NCBI RefSeq assembly: GCF_013364155.1
Contig: NZ_CP054916.1
Location: forward strand, 8,028,001-8,092,000
Length of the DNA stretch: 64,000 nt
DNA from: Streptomyces sp. NA02950
Lineage (GTDB): Bacteria; Actinomycetota; Actinomycetes; Streptomycetales; Streptomycetaceae
Direction: 5' to 3'
The position numbers were made by a program, and so were the translations under genes. Every line of letters starts with the position of its first letter. Positions within the stretch are counted from its first letter, which is position 1. A model generated the notes under the pieces. The model did no database searches, was not told the DNA's origin, and saw only the letters and a list, made by a program, of their open reading frames with translations. Below are positions 16,835-26,193 of the stretch, one piece after another.

Positions 16835-19504
16835 TCACCAGGCCGTGTCGTCCCCCGGGCCGAGCAGGAGGTCGCCCATGCCCTCCGCGGTCGGCGGGCC
16901 GCCGTCGTGGAGGGATTGCTCGGCCCAGATGACTTTGCCGGTGGGGGTGTAGCGGGTGCCCCAGCGCTCGGTGAACTGGGCGACCAGGAAGAGTCCGCGG
17001 CCGCCTTCGTCAGTGACCTTGGCCAGCCGCAGGCGGGGCGATGTGCTGCTGCCATCGGAGACCTCGTAGATCAGGGTGCGCTCACGGAGCAGCCGTACGG
17101 TGATGGGCTCGGTGCCGTAGCGGATGGCGTTGGTGATCAATTCGCTGAGGATGAGCTCCGCCGTGAGGGCGATCTCCTCCAGGCCCCACTCCGCCAGCCG
17201 GCGGACGCAGGCGGTGCGCACCGGGGCCACCGCCGCGGGGTCACGGGGCACGTCCCACTCGGCGATCCGCGAGCGGTCGAGCCGACGGGTGCGGGCCACC
17301 AGCAGCGCGGTGTCATACCTGGGCTGGGCGGGCAGCATGGCCTCGATCACCGCGGCGCAGGTGGCCTCCGGATCGCGGTCGGGCCCGGCCAGGGCGCCAC
17401 GCAGGGCCTCCAGACCGGCGTCCGGAGCGCGCCCCTGGAGCAGCCCGTCGGTGTAGAGCACCAGCCGGGAACCCTCCGGCACCGTCAGCTCGGTGCTCTC
17501 GCAGGGCAGGCCGGCGCCCAGGCCCAGCGGCGGGGAGACCGGCACCGGAGGGAAGGTCACGGTTCCGTCGGGGTGGACCACCGCCAGCCCCGGGTGGCCG
17601 GCGGTGGCGGCGGACACCTGTCCGGAGGTGGGATCGTAGATGGCGTACTGGCAGGTGGCCCCGGTGATTCCCGGCTCGTCCCCGGCGTCGGCCTCCTCGG
17701 CGTCGATCTGGGCCACCAGCTCGTCCATCCGGCCCAGCAGCTCCTCCGGAGGCATGTCCAGGACGGAGAAGTTGTGAACGGCGGTGCGCAGCCGGCCCAT
17801 GGTGGCCGCCGCGTGCAGGCCGTGGCCGACAACATCACCGACCACCAGGGCCACCCGGACGCTGGACAGCGGGATGACGTCGAACCAATCGCCGCCCACC
17901 CCGGCCCGGGCCGGCAGATAGCGGTAGGCCACATCGAGGGCCGGCTGCTCGGGCAGCCCGCGCGGCAGCAGGCTGCGTTGCAGGGCGACGGCCGTGGTGT
18001 GCTCGCGGGTGTACCGGCGGGCGTTGTCGATGCACACCGCTGCCCGGGCGGCCAGTTCCTCGGCGAAGAACACATCCTCCTCCTCGAACGGCGGAGAGGT
18101 GCCCATCCGCCAGAAGTGCGCCATCCCGAGCAGCACCCCGCGGGCCCGGAGCGGCACCACGACCAAGGAGTGGATGCCGTAGCCCAGGACACGCCGGGCG
18201 CGTTCCGGGTCCTGGGCCCGCCAGCCGTCGCAGGTGCTCAGGTCGGTCACGAGGACCGCCCGGCCGGCGGACACCGCCGCGGCGCTGGGGTGGTGGGCAG
18301 CGAACTGGATCAGCTCGCCGACCGGGTAGAGGGGAGGGTCACCTGTCAGGCCGACGACGGCGGTGCGGCGCATCTCGGCGTTCGCGTCGGACGGCTCCTC
18401 GCCGTGCAGGACCGGGTCCAGGAGCTCGACGGTGACGACGTCGGCGAACGGGGGGACCGCCGCCTCCGCCAGTTCCTCGGTGGTGCGCGTGACATCCAGC
18501 GTGGTCCCGATCCGCACCCCCGCGTCGTAGAGCAGCCTCAGCCGTTCGCGGGCCAGCTCGGCCCTGCCGGAGAGAGCCAGCAGCTCGGTGGTGTCCCGTA
18601 GCGTCACCACGCTGCCGACCGGTCCCCGGGGAGTGGTGAGCCGCTTGTTGACCGCCAGCAGCCGGTCGGCCGCCAGATGAACCTCATCGGTGGCCGGGCG
18701 ACCGGAGGTCAGCATCCCGGCGAGGTCCGCCCCCAGTCCGAGACCGGTGACCTGGCGCCCCTCCGCGTCCTCCGGCAGGTCCAGCAGCCGCCGTGCCTCG
18801 TCGTTGGCCAGCAGCAGCCGTCCGTCGCCCCCGATGATGAGCACCCCCTCCCGCACCGCGTGCAGAACCGCGTCGTGATGCTCGTACATGCGGGTCATCT
18901 CGGCCGGGCCCAGACCGTGGGTCTGCCGTCGCAACCGGCGGCTCACCAGACCCGCCCCGCCCGCGGCGACGGCCAGAGCTCCGGCGGCGCCCCCGATCAG
19001 CACCGGCAGCTGCCGGTTCACCCCCTGCTGCACCGTCCCGACCGTGACGGGGGCGGCGACAATGGCGACAACCGAGCCGTCGGTGTCCTTGACGGGGACC
19101 GCGGAGACCACGGAGAGGCCCAGCGATCCTTGGAATGTCCTGGTGAAGGGCTTGCCGGCCGCCGCCTCCGCGTAGGGGCCGATGATGTGTTTGCCGATCT
19201 GACGCGGGTCGCTGTGCGTGAGGGTGATCCCGTCCACCCGGTACACGATGATGGCGTCGACGCCGGCGGCCTTCCGGGCCGCCTCGGCACGCGGCTGGAG
19301 CACCGCGGTCGGGTTGGGGCGGTCCAGTGCCGTCAGGAGCCCCGGGGCATTCGCGAACGCCTGTGCGGCGGCGAGCGTCCGGTGCCGGGCATCCGTCATG
19401 CTGTCGTGTCGGACCTGCACAACAAGAGCAATCAGTGCGGCGGCGACGAGCAGCACCACGACCGTCAGTTGCAGAAGGAACACCTGGCCGGCCAGGCTGC
19501 GCAT
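16835..19504 (-). CDS. Membrane sensor PP2C phosphatase with ATPase domain (SpoIIE/RsbU-RsbW fusion)
   Basis: About 889 residues. Order: first membrane span (7-30), extracytoplasmic Cache-like sensor (35-155), second span (165-190), PAS domain (210-310), GAF domain (345-500), SpoIIE PP2C phosphatase (520-730) with metal-binding GGDWFDV and DVVGHG, and a C-terminal HATPase_c anti-sigma-kinase-like domain (760-870) with ELITNAIRYG and DEGGRGLFL. Such proteins tune sigma-factor/anti-sigma switches in response to an external signal. ATG 19504, just before the first span, was chosen. A longer frame to 19594 exists, neither start has a clear ribosome site, and so the N-terminus is uncertain. No sigma or anti-sigma gene is adjacent. 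Confidence 0.88.
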   Translation of the reverse strand: MRSLAGQVFLLQLTVVVLLVAAALIALVVQVRHDSMTDARHRTLAAAQAFANAPGLLTALDRPNPTAVLQPRAEAARKAAGVDAIIVYRVDGITLTHSDPRQIGKHIIGPYAEAAAGKPFTRTFQGSLGLSVVSAVPVKDTDGSVVAIVAAPVTVGTVQQGVNRQLPVLIGGAAGALAVAAGGAGLVSRRLRRQTHGLGPAEMTRMYEHHDAVLHAVREGVLIIGGDGRLLLANDEARRLLDLPEDAEGRQVTGLGLGADLAGMLTSGRPATDEVHLAADRLLAVNKRLTTPRGPVGSVVTLRDTTELLALSGRAELARERLRLLYDAGVRIGTTLDVTRTTEELAEAAVPPFADVVTVELLDPVLHGEEPSDANAEMRRTAVVGLTGDPPLYPVGELIQFAAHHPSAAAVSAGRAVLVTDLSTCDGWRAQDPERARRVLGYGIHSLVVVPLRARGVLLGMAHFWRMGTSPPFEEEDVFFAEELAARAAVCIDNARRYTREHTTAVALQRSLLPRGLPEQPALDVAYRYLPARAGVGGDWFDVIPLSSVRVALVVGDVVGHGLHAAATMGRLRTAVHNFSVLDMPPEELLGRMDELVAQIDAEEADAGDEPGITGATCQYAIYDPTSGQVSAATAGHPGLAVVHPDGTVTFPPVPVSPPLGLGAGLPCESTELTVPEGSRLVLYTDGLLQGRAPDAGLEALRGALAGPDRDPEATCAAVIEAMLPAQPRYDTALLVARTRRLDRSRIAEWDVPRDPAAVAPVRTACVRRLAEWGLEEIALTAELILSELITNAIRYGTEPITVRLLRERTLIYEVSDGSSTSPRLRLAKVTDEGGRGLFLVAQFTERWGTRYTPTGKVIWAEQSLHDGGPPTAEGMGDLLLGPGDDTAW

Positions 19505-19739
19505 GCTCACGAGGGAGTGCAAGCCCCTCAGCACTCGCCACGTCCTGGGCGAAGGGTGAATTCCGCGACGGACTTTTCCAGGAATTCCGCACATAAGCTA
19601 TTTCTACCGCTTGTGGGTATAGATCGCGGAGCGATCGGGGCCTCCTCGTCGGTGAACGCCAGCCGCCTGCCCTGCTCGGCAGATCAGCCGCGAGACGTAC
19701 GGTTCATGACATCGGGCGGGGTGCGGAATGCTGCTCCGG

Positions 19740-19996
19740 ACGCGCCACGTCCATGGGCGCGATGCAGCAGCGCGTTGCTGAACAGCCACAGCAGGTGGGT
19801 GGAGCACGCTCCCTGGCCCATGGGCAGCGGTGACGACCTGCCGGCCGTCATCCGCCGGCTCCTGCGCGAAACGGTCGGCGAGCCGGGGCCTGCCCTGCCA
19901 GCCCGGGCCGTACAGCCACCGCACGGCCAGGCCGGTACCGTCATCGCGCCATCGCCGTAACGACGACAGCTCGGCGGTGCGTCCGGTGAACTCCAC
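19740..19996 (-). pseudogene. Relic of an AAA/NB-ARC-like regulatory ATPase
   Basis: The minus strand reads EFTGRTAELSSLRRWRDDG followed by RWLYGPGWQGRPRLADRFA, closely resembling the start of Streptomyces NTPase regulators. There the Walker A would be GPGGQGKTRLA; here Gly becomes Trp and Lys-Thr becomes Arg-Pro, destroying the P-loop. After about 30 more residues the frame shifts, and HLLWLFSNALLHRA, a segment that normally lies further into these proteins, appears in another frame near 19754-19807. The relic has therefore lost its catalytic loop and an internal stretch. No start, ribosome site or remainder of the protein is present. Confidence 0.55.
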
Positions 19997-20215
19997 AACC
20001 TGGAACCTTGCGCATCCGGCTCGGTGGATCCCGCGGAAACGCGTCGTCGGGCATGGCCGGTGGCTCCTCGCCCCCGACGACCCGATGGCCACCCGCCGGA
20101 CAAGCGGCACGCACCGCGCTCCCTCAGGCCGGCGCATCGGCTCACGGACAACAGCGCGCCGCACGGGCCCCGTTGGGGTTCCCCAGCAGGACCGCTGGAG
20201 CGCCTGGGGCGGTGC

Positions 20216-20953
20216 TCAAGGGCGCTTGAGCCAGTCCCGGTAGTAGGTGGGGGCCAGGTCGGCGCCCTCCGGCGCGGTGAGTACGTCCCCCGTGACCACG
20301 GCGAACATGCCCGCCTGGTCGTCGGTGACCACACGACGGCCGTCGGGCCGGGCGCCCAGGGTGATGCGGCCCAACTCGTCGAGCGGGAACACCTCGGGGC
20401 CGCCGACGTTGCGAATGCCCCGCAACGGGGCGCCGGCGGCGGCACCCACGACCGCGGCGGAGACGTCGGCGGACGCCATCGGCTGGACGGGGGTGGGAGG
20501 CAGCCGGACGATATCGCCGTCGGTCGTCCAGGACATGATCGCTTCGACGAACTCGAAGAACTGCGTGGCCCGTACGATCGAGTACGGCGTCGGCCCGTTC
20601 GCGAGCACGTTCTCCTGGGCGAACTTGGCCCGGTAGTAATCAAGTTGGGGCACCTGGTCCACGCCGACGATCGAGAGGATCACCAGGTGGCGTACACCGG
20701 CCCGCCCCGCCGCGGTCCCGATGGTGTGCATCGACGTTTCGAAGAAGTCGATGGAGGACGCGTCGAACGCGGGGGAGTTCGTCAGGTTGATCAACACTTC
20801 GGTGCCGGAGAGAACCTCCTCCAGGCCCTTGCCACTGACCACGTCGACCCCGGTCGACAGCGACGCCGGTACCACCTCGTGTCCGGCCGCTCTCAGCCGC
20901 TCGACCACCTGGGTGCCGATCAGACCGCTTGCCCCCAGGACTGTGTACTTCAT
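20216..20953 (-). CDS. NmrA-like atypical SDR, NAD(P)-binding protein
   Basis: A 245-residue protein starting with a Rossmann nucleotide site (YTVLGASGLIGTQVVERL), followed by VLINLTNSPAF, HLVILSIVGVDQ, YYRAKFAQE and YSIVRATQFFEFV, the usual order in NmrA/HSCARG-type atypical short-chain dehydrogenases. These may be NAD(P)H sensors, quinone reductases or redox regulators; many lack the classical Tyr-Lys pair. ATG 20953 has GAAGGG 9 bases upstream. Monocistronic, with remnants of other genes on both sides. Confidence 0.85.
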   Translation of the reverse strand: MKYTVLGASGLIGTQVVERLRAAGHEVVPASLSTGVDVVSGKGLEEVLSGTEVLINLTNSPAFDASSIDFFETSMHTIGTAAGRAGVRHLVILSIVGVDQVPQLDYYRAKFAQENVLANGPTPYSIVRATQFFEFVEAIMSWTTDGDIVRLPPTPVQPMASADVSAAVVGAAAGAPLRGIRNVGGPEVFPLDELGRITLGARPDGRRVVTDDQAGMFAVVTGDVLTAPEGADLAPTYYRDWLKRP

Positions 20954-21175
20954 GACGCCGCACCCTTCGTCGAGTGTTCGGGTTCCCGAGGCGGCTGGGG
21001 TGGCTTTCCGGACCGGAACCCGTCCCGTTTCACCACCGTAAGCCCGGCGGCGCGACGTCCGCAGCGCGGCCGGTGCGGAGGCGCAGTAGTGTCGCGTACG
21101 ACGACTGTCCGCTCCGGCGCTCGGCGCCGGACCGCGGTCGGCGGTCCCTGTCGGCGCCCACACGGAGGTGGCGTG

Positions 21176-21432
21176 ATGGCGCGATCTGAGCCGACGGCCC
21201 ACCCTTCTGCGGACCAGGCAGACCAAGGGCATCGTTCCGAGGCTTGGAAGACTGCGCTCACCGTGATCCAGGAGGCGAAATCACCCGTCGTTCCGGACGG
21301 TGCACACGCCATGACCCTGCTGGTCGAATTCCCTCCCGGCGACCCGGCACACCCGGCAAGCCCATGCTCCTCCTCGTCGACGAGGAGGAGTTGGAGCAGC
21401 GCGAGGACAGACGCGCGCCCCGGCCGCCCTGA
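21176..21432 (+). pseudogene. Cupin-domain protein with internal deletion
   Basis: A good ribosome site (GGAGGTG, 21164-21170) precedes ATG 21176. The frame encodes AWKTALTVIQEAKSP and MTLLVEFPPGDP, which normally begin a cupin barrel, with a metal-binding PHRH segment expected next. That segment and the rest of the barrel are absent. The sequence instead passes into PGKPMLLLVDEEELEQRED in another frame, which looks like the C-terminal end of the same kind of protein. The simplest reading is an internal deletion that removed the barrel and shifted the frame. Confidence 0.5.
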
Positions 21433-21461
21433 CGGCCCCGGGCGGCGGCCCCGTTAAAAAT

Positions 21462-21495
21462 CCGGACCGGTGACGGCGCCACCGCACCGGTCCGG
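21462..21495 (-). terminator. Rho-independent-type terminator of marR
   Basis: An 11-bp perfect stem, CCGGACCGGTG (21462-21472) with CACCGGTCCGG (21485-21495), is followed on the minus strand by a run of five T (complement of bases 21456-21460). It lies 15 bases beyond the marR stop codon. The T-run makes it an unusually canonical terminator for this GC-rich DNA. Confidence 0.75.
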
Positions 21496-21509
21496 CGGGG
21501 TCGGCGCCG

Positions 21510-21953
21510 TTAGGCGAACGGGCCTTCGACCGTGAAACGGCGCAGGTGGCGGGCGAACGTCTCGGCCTCGTCGGGCGGCCATGAGGACAGGCCGGCCATG
21601 ATGTGGGCCGCCAGACGTGCGCGCAGCTCCGCCACCGCGGCTTCGCCCTGCTCGGTGAGGACGAGCAGATGTGCGCGCCGGTCGGTGGGGTCGGCCTCGC
21701 GGCGGATGAGGCCGGCGGCCTCCAGCCGGGAGGCGCGGCGGGTGACGCCGGAGCGATCGACCCCGGCGTCGGGAGCCAGATCGGCCGCACTGCGGGGCCC
21801 CGTCCGGGCCAGCGCGCTGAGTACCGGGTACGTCACCTCGTCCACGGCCTCGCCCATGCCCTCGGTGAGCCGTTTGTGCAGCTGTGTGCGGGTGGTGCGC
21901 CGCAGCAGGAGGCCCAGCGCGTCCGCGATCTCGTGTCCTACGTCGTTCTCCAC
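21510..21953 (-). CDS. MarR-family transcriptional regulator
   Basis: A 147-residue winged-helix dimer protein. Helix 1 and 2 (EIADALGLLLRRTTRTQLHKRL) lead into DEVTYPVLSALARTGPRSAADLA, the recognition helix DRSGVTRRASRLEAAGLI and the wing ADPTDRRAHLLVLTEQG, closing with a long dimerisation helix. GTG 21953 fits the family length; it has no ribosome site and may be read from a leaderless transcript. It is divergent from the catalase gene with a short inverted repeat between them, so peroxide- or ligand-responsive control of the catalase is likely. Confidence 0.88.
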   Translation of the reverse strand: MENDVGHEIADALGLLLRRTTRTQLHKRLTEGMGEAVDEVTYPVLSALARTGPRSAADLAPDAGVDRSGVTRRASRLEAAGLIRREADPTDRRAHLLVLTEQGEAAVAELRARLAAHIMAGLSSWPPDEAETFARHLRRFTVEGPFA

Positions 21954-21968
21954 ACCGCACAGAGTAGT

Positions 21969-21981
21969 GTGCGTTGCGCAC
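21969..21981. promoter_or_regulatory. Inverted repeat in the marR-katA divergent region
   Basis: GTGCG-TTG-CGCAC at 21969-21981 is a perfect 5-bp inverted repeat with a 3-base spacer, 15 bases upstream of the marR start. It resembles the short TGCGCA-type palindromes bound by MarR proteins. Operator function is inferred. Confidence 0.45.
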
Positions 21982-22096
21982 GCGCCTGCTGTCACGGCCA
22001 TGTTTGACGCCATCCCCCAGAGGCCACTCGGGAGGAGACGTGATCTCAGTACGGGCCGGTGTCCTTCCCGCGCCGGAGAAGAAGGAGAAAGCAACG

Positions 22097-23620
22097 ATGG
22101 CGAACGCGGACCGTATCCCGACGACGACGGATGCCGGTATCCCGGTCGAAAGCGACGAACACTCCCTCACCGTCGGGCCCGGTGGGCCGGTCCTGCTTCA
22201 GGACGCCTATCTGATCGAGCAGATGGCCCAGTTCAACCGGGAACGCATCCCCGAGCGGCAGCCCCATGCGAAGGGCAGCGGTGCGTTCGGGCACTTCCAG
22301 GTGACCGGCGATGTGAGCGCGTACACCAAGGCCGCGCTGTTCCAGCCCGGCACCAGGACCGAACTGGTGACGCGGTTCTCCACCGTCGCCGGCGAGCGCG
22401 GCAGCCCGGACACCTGGCGCGATCCGCGGGGCTTCGCGGTGAAGTTCTACACCAGTGAAGGCAACTACGACATGGTCGGCAACAACACGCCGGTGTTCTT
22501 CGTGAAGGACCCGATGAAGTTCCAGCACTTCATCCGGTCCCAGAAGCGCCGTGCCGACAGCAACCTGCGCGACCACGACATGCAGTGGGACTTCTGGACC
22601 CTCTCCCCGGAGTCCGCACACCAGGTCACCTGGCTGATGGGCGACCGCGGCATCCCGCGCAGCTGGCGCCATATGAACGGCTACACCTCGCACACCTACA
22701 TGTGGGTCAACGCCACGGGTGAGCGCTTCTGGGTCAAGTACCACTTCAAGACCGACCAGGGCATCGAGTTCTTCACCCAGCACGAGGCGGACCAGATGGC
22801 CGCGGCCGACACCGACTACCACACCCGCGACCTGTTCGAACACATCCGCGACGGGGAGTATCCGAGCTGGACCCTGTACGTGCAGGTGATGCCGTACGAG
22901 GACGCGCCGGGCTACCGGTTCAACCCGTTCGACCTGACCAAGGTCTGGCCGCACGGCGACTACCCGCTGATCGAGGTCGGCAGGATGACCCTGGACCGCA
23001 ACCCGACGGACAACCACGCCGAGATCGAACAGGCCGCGTTCCAGCCGAACAACCTCGTGCCGGGCATCGGGCCGAGCCCCGACCGCATGCTGCTGGCCCG
23101 GCTCTTCTCGTACGCCGACGCACACCGCCACCGCATCGGCGGCAACTACCAGCAGCTGCCCGTCAACGCGCCGATCGCTCCCGTGCACACGTACTCCAAG
23201 GACGGGGCGATGGCCTATCGCAAGACCACGGACCCGGTGTACGCGCCCAACTCCAAGGGCGGACCGGCGGCCGACACCGAGCGCTACGGCACCCCGCCCA
23301 GCTGGTACGCCGACGGCGAGATCACACGTACGGCCTACGTCTCGCACGCGGAGGACGACGACTGGGGCCAGGCCGGGACGATGGTGCGCGAGGTGCTGGA
23401 CGACGCCGCACGTGACCGGCTGGTGGACAACGTCGTGGGGCATCTGCTCAACGGTGTCACGGAGCCGGTGCTGCAACGGGCGTTTGAGTACTGGCGGAAC
23501 GTCGACAAGTCCCTCGGTGCCCGCATCGAGGAGGGCGTGCGCGCCAAGGAGAACGAGAAGGACCCGAAGGCGGAGCAGCAGGGCAACCCCGCACGGCAGA
23601 GCATGCGGCGCAAGGCCTGA
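22097..23620 (+). CDS. katA: Monofunctional haem catalase
   Basis: A 507-residue clade-3-type small-subunit catalase. Distal His lies in HAKGSGAFG, the distal Asn in [14 protein letters not shown], and the proximal haem-ligand Tyr in [19 protein letters not shown]-site residues around FWTLSPES and [11 protein letters not shown] are present. It converts hydrogen peroxide to water and oxygen in the cytoplasm. The residues before the distal His are RQPH, where RVVH is usual, a minor variation. ATG 22097 has GAAGGAG 9 bases upstream. It is divergent from the MarR regulator that probably controls it and is followed by gene relics. Confidence 0.93.
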   Translation: MANADRIPTTTDAGIPVESDEHSLTVGPGGPVLLQDAYLIEQMAQFNRERIPERQPHAKGSGAFGHFQVTGDVSAYTKAALFQPGTRTELVTRFSTVAGERGSPDTWRDPRGFAVKFYTSEGNYDMVGNNTPVFFVKDPMKFQHFIRSQKRRADSNLRDHDMQWDFWTLSPESAHQVTWLMGDRGIPRSWRHMNGYTSHTYMWVNATGERFWVKYHFKTDQGIEFFTQHEADQMAAADTDYHTRDLFEHIRDGEYPSWTLYVQVMPYEDAPGYRFNPFDLTKVWPHGDYPLIEVGRMTLDRNPTDNHAEIEQAAFQPNNLVPGIGPSPDRMLLARLFSYADAHRHRIGGNYQQLPVNAPIAPVHTYSKDGAMAYRKTTDPVYAPNSKGGPAADTERYGTPPSWYADGEITRTAYVSHAEDDDWGQAGTMVREVLDDAARDRLVDNVVGHLLNGVTEPVLQRAFEYWRNVDKSLGARIEEGVRAKENEKDPKAEQQGNPARQSMRRKA

Positions 23621-23640
23621 CCCGACCCTCTCGTGCCGCA

Positions 23641-24024
23641 TGGCAAGGGAGCTGTCTTCCTCCGGTGACCAGAGGCGCAGTCGGCTCCCGCGCGGGGTGC
23701 TCGGCCTGTGTCTGCCGTCGCTGATCGTGGAACGGCCGCGGTACGGCTCCCAGTTCGCGCGGGAGCTCGCCGCAGGCGGGCTGGAGCTCGTCAGTGACGG
23801 CAGTGTCTACCCGCGCTGCCCCGGATGGAGCGGACGGGGCTGATCTCCTGGCCGCCGGGCTCGCCGCCCGCCCCCTCGCGGTCCTCCTCGCCGCCTGGCT
23901 GGGCATCGGCTGCTGGGCCCTGTTCACGCTCCCCGTCCGGGCGGTCGTGGCCATGCTCGCGGGTGTGACGTGGGGCTCCAGTCGGTGGCAGCCCCACGTC
24001 AACACCTCTCCCGCTGAACGCTGA
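23641..24024 (+). pseudogene. PadR regulator 5' half fused to a membrane-protein 3' end
   Basis: From ATG 23641 the frame reads RGVLGLCLPSLIVERPRYGSQFARELAAGGLELVSDGSVYP (residues ~18-58, cited in part), the winged-helix start of PadR-family regulators. It then loses frame at SVYPRCPGWSG and stops at 23843. A second frame from about 23840 to 24024 encodes a hydrophobic tail (RPLAVLLAAWLGIGCWALFTL) like the C-terminus of the membrane protein that often follows padR genes. A deletion joining the two genes would explain this. Confidence 0.55.
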
Positions 24025-24029
24025 CCGGA

Positions 24030-25607
24030 TCAGAAGCGGCCGGTCATGCCCGGGAGCCCCGGGGGTGTGGGAAGCGGCAGTTTGGTGCCGCTGTCTTCGC
24101 GCCGGGGCGCGGGGGCCCGGCAGGTGGTGTCCTTCGCCGGGAGGCCGCCGGTGGTCAGATAGGTGGTGGCCCTCTTGTCCGCGCAGGACTTGGAGCCGTA
24201 GATACCGTGGCCTTGGCCTCCGGCAACGGTGACCATCCGCGAGCCCTTCATCAGCCGGTGCAGACCGAGACCGCTGGCCAGTGGCGTCTGGGGGTCCCAC
24301 TCGTTCTGGAGAATGAGCGCGCCGACCTTGTTGTCGATCGTGGTGGCAGGCTCGCTGCCGTTCTTTTTCCAGAACGCGCACGGCTTGATGGTGGATCCGA
24401 AGTCGCCGTACAGCGGGTACTCCGCCTTCGCCCGCACCGCGTCGTCGCGGTACTGCTCGGGGTCGTGCGGCCAGGCGCGGGTGTCAGCGCATACGACGGT
24501 CCAGAAGGCGGCGTTGCCGTTGTCGTCGGGCACGGTTCGGCCGAAGACCGGCTGGGTGGGACGGCTGGGCGGTTTCGGCTTGCCGGTGCGGGCCGGGGTC
24601 CGGTCGGCCGCCTTCTTGAGCTTGGCGATGGCCTCCGCGCCCTCCCGCACACTGAAGAACCCGGCGCGGCTGCCACTGCGGATGTCGTCGCCCGTCAGCT
24701 TCCGGCCGTCGAGCTCGATCGGCTTGCGGTCGGCCTTGGCGACCAGGCCCCAGAAGGTCTTGCGGACGGCCTGGGGAGTCCTGCCCAGCTTGTAGGTGCC
24801 GTGCCGCTGGGCGGTCCACTTGCTCCACCTCGTGAAGGCGGGTTCCGCGCCCTCGGCCCAGATCTGGATCATGCCCCGCCATATTCGTGCGGGGTCCACG
24901 GCGCTGTCCAGCACGAAGCGGTCGGCGTGCCGGGGGAAGAGCTGCGTGTAGACCGCGCCGAGATAGGTTCCGTACGAATACCCCAGGTACGAGATCTTCT
25001 TCTCACCCAGCGCTGCCCGGATCACATCCATGTCACGGGCCGTGTTGCGGGTGGTGATGTGGCGCAGTCTGTCTCCTTCCTCGGCATCGCACTTCTCGGC
25101 GAAGGTGCGGGCCCACTTCACGTCCTTGGCGAACTTCTCCGCCCGGTAGGGGCGTTCCCAGTTCTGCTCGCTGTCGGTCAGGCCACAGCTGACGGGAGAG
25201 CTCTCGCCGACGCCCCGGGGGTCGAAGCCGACGAGGTCGTACCTCTTCTTCACGGACGTGGGCAGCTCGGAGGCCAACGAGAGCGGCATGCCGACCCCCG
25301 TACCTCCCGGTCCACCGGGGTTGACCAGCAGCACACCGCGCCGCTCGGCCGCGGTGCTGGTCTTCAGCCGCGATATCGCGAGGTTCACCTTCTTGCCGTC
25401 GGGACGGCCGTAGTCCAACGGGACCTTGATCGTGGCGCATTGGTAGGAGGCCGGGGCGCTGGCGCCACAGCGGTGCCACGCGGGCCGCTGCGAGAGGTAC
25501 TGCCCCAGGGGGTTTTCGGCGGCGGAGGCGGTGGTGGGAGCGAGGGCCGGCACCAGGGCCGCGAGGGTGCTCGCCGCCAGGACATGAGCTAATGATCTGC
25601 TTCGCAC
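24030..25607 (-). CDS. Secreted tripeptidyl aminopeptidase (TAP/SlpD-like)
   Basis: A 525-residue exported alpha/beta hydrolase. The signal peptide spans about 1-30 (LAASTLAALVPALAPTTASAA). The catalytic Ser lies in YLGYSYGTYLG, the oxyanion region in LLVNPGGPGGTG, the Asp in LILQNEWDPQTP and the His in GGQGHGIYG. These enzymes trim tripeptides or propeptides from secreted proteins around the time of mycelial development. GTG 25607 has AAGGA 7 bases upstream. Codon 6 is TTA (bases 25590-25592), so translation should depend on the bldA leucyl-tRNA, in line with developmental expression of this family. Monocistronic. Confidence 0.9.
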   Translation of the reverse strand: MRSRSLAHVLAASTLAALVPALAPTTASAAENPLGQYLSQRPAWHRCGASAPASYQCATIKVPLDYGRPDGKKVNLAISRLKTSTAAERRGVLLVNPGGPGGTGVGMPLSLASELPTSVKKRYDLVGFDPRGVGESSPVSCGLTDSEQNWERPYRAEKFAKDVKWARTFAEKCDAEEGDRLRHITTRNTARDMDVIRAALGEKKISYLGYSYGTYLGAVYTQLFPRHADRFVLDSAVDPARIWRGMIQIWAEGAEPAFTRWSKWTAQRHGTYKLGRTPQAVRKTFWGLVAKADRKPIELDGRKLTGDDIRSGSRAGFFSVREGAEAIAKLKKAADRTPARTGKPKPPSRPTQPVFGRTVPDDNGNAAFWTVVCADTRAWPHDPEQYRDDAVRAKAEYPLYGDFGSTIKPCAFWKKNGSEPATTIDNKVGALILQNEWDPQTPLASGLGLHRLMKGSRMVTVAGGQGHGIYGSKSCADKRATTYLTTGGLPAKDTTCRAPAPRREDSGTKLPLPTPPGLPGMTGRF

Positions 25608-25905
25608 GTGCGGTGTCCTTATGAGCAGACTGTGTTGGGACGCACTCAGCTTTTCGCATGGGGCAGTTGGGTCGGAACCACCGCCGGGATGGAAGAACGT
25701 CCGACCGTGGGCGGACAGACCGGCGGGCATATGGTTCTGAGGTCGTACGCCCATGACCGGCTCTGAGCCGTCTTGCTCAGTCGGCACTTGCTGAGTGCTC
25801 CGCGGAAAGTGCCGCGGGGTGCCGTCCGCCGTTGCCTCGGGGCTGATCGCGCAGTTCCCCGCGTCCCTTCGGGGACGCAGCCGCACCGGACCTCGGTGAG
25901 GCCGC

Positions 25906-26193
25906 TCAGTACCGCAACGCCGTGGCGACGTCCCGGCCGATGCGTTCGACCGCGGCGAGGTCGAGCCCGTAGTGCACGAAGCGGCCGTTGCGTTCGGTGC
26001 TCACCAGATCCAGGTCGCGCGGCGTCCGCAGGTGGCGGGAGACCTGAGGGCGGCTCATCGAGGGCCGGTCGGCCAGGTGGGAGACTGCGTGGCGCGGCGC
26101 GGTGGCCTGTGCGGGGTCGTGGAGCAGACGGGAGAAGTCGAGAGGGAGCCGGGCAAGGGCGGCCGATTCGTGGTCCAGGCAGGACGACATACC
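25906..26193 (-). CDS. ArsR-like winged-helix regulator (possibly degenerate)
   Basis: About 95 residues. LARLPLDFSRLLHDPA is the first helix pair, PSMSRPQVSRHLRTPRDLDLV the recognition region and STERNGRFVHYGLDLAAVERIG the wing and last helix of ArsR-type regulators. The segment between the first helices is shorter and more irregular than expected, and LRTPRDL replaces the usual LRVLRDL, so some decay is possible. ATG 26193 is the best-placed start for the family but has no convincing ribosome site. There is no metal-binding Cys motif and no obvious target gene beside it. Confidence 0.45.
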   Translation of the reverse strand, partial: GMSSCLDHESAALARLPLDFSRLLHDPAQATAPRHAVSHLADRPSMSRPQVSRHLRTPRDLDLVSTERNGRFVHYGLDLAAVERIGRDVATALRY

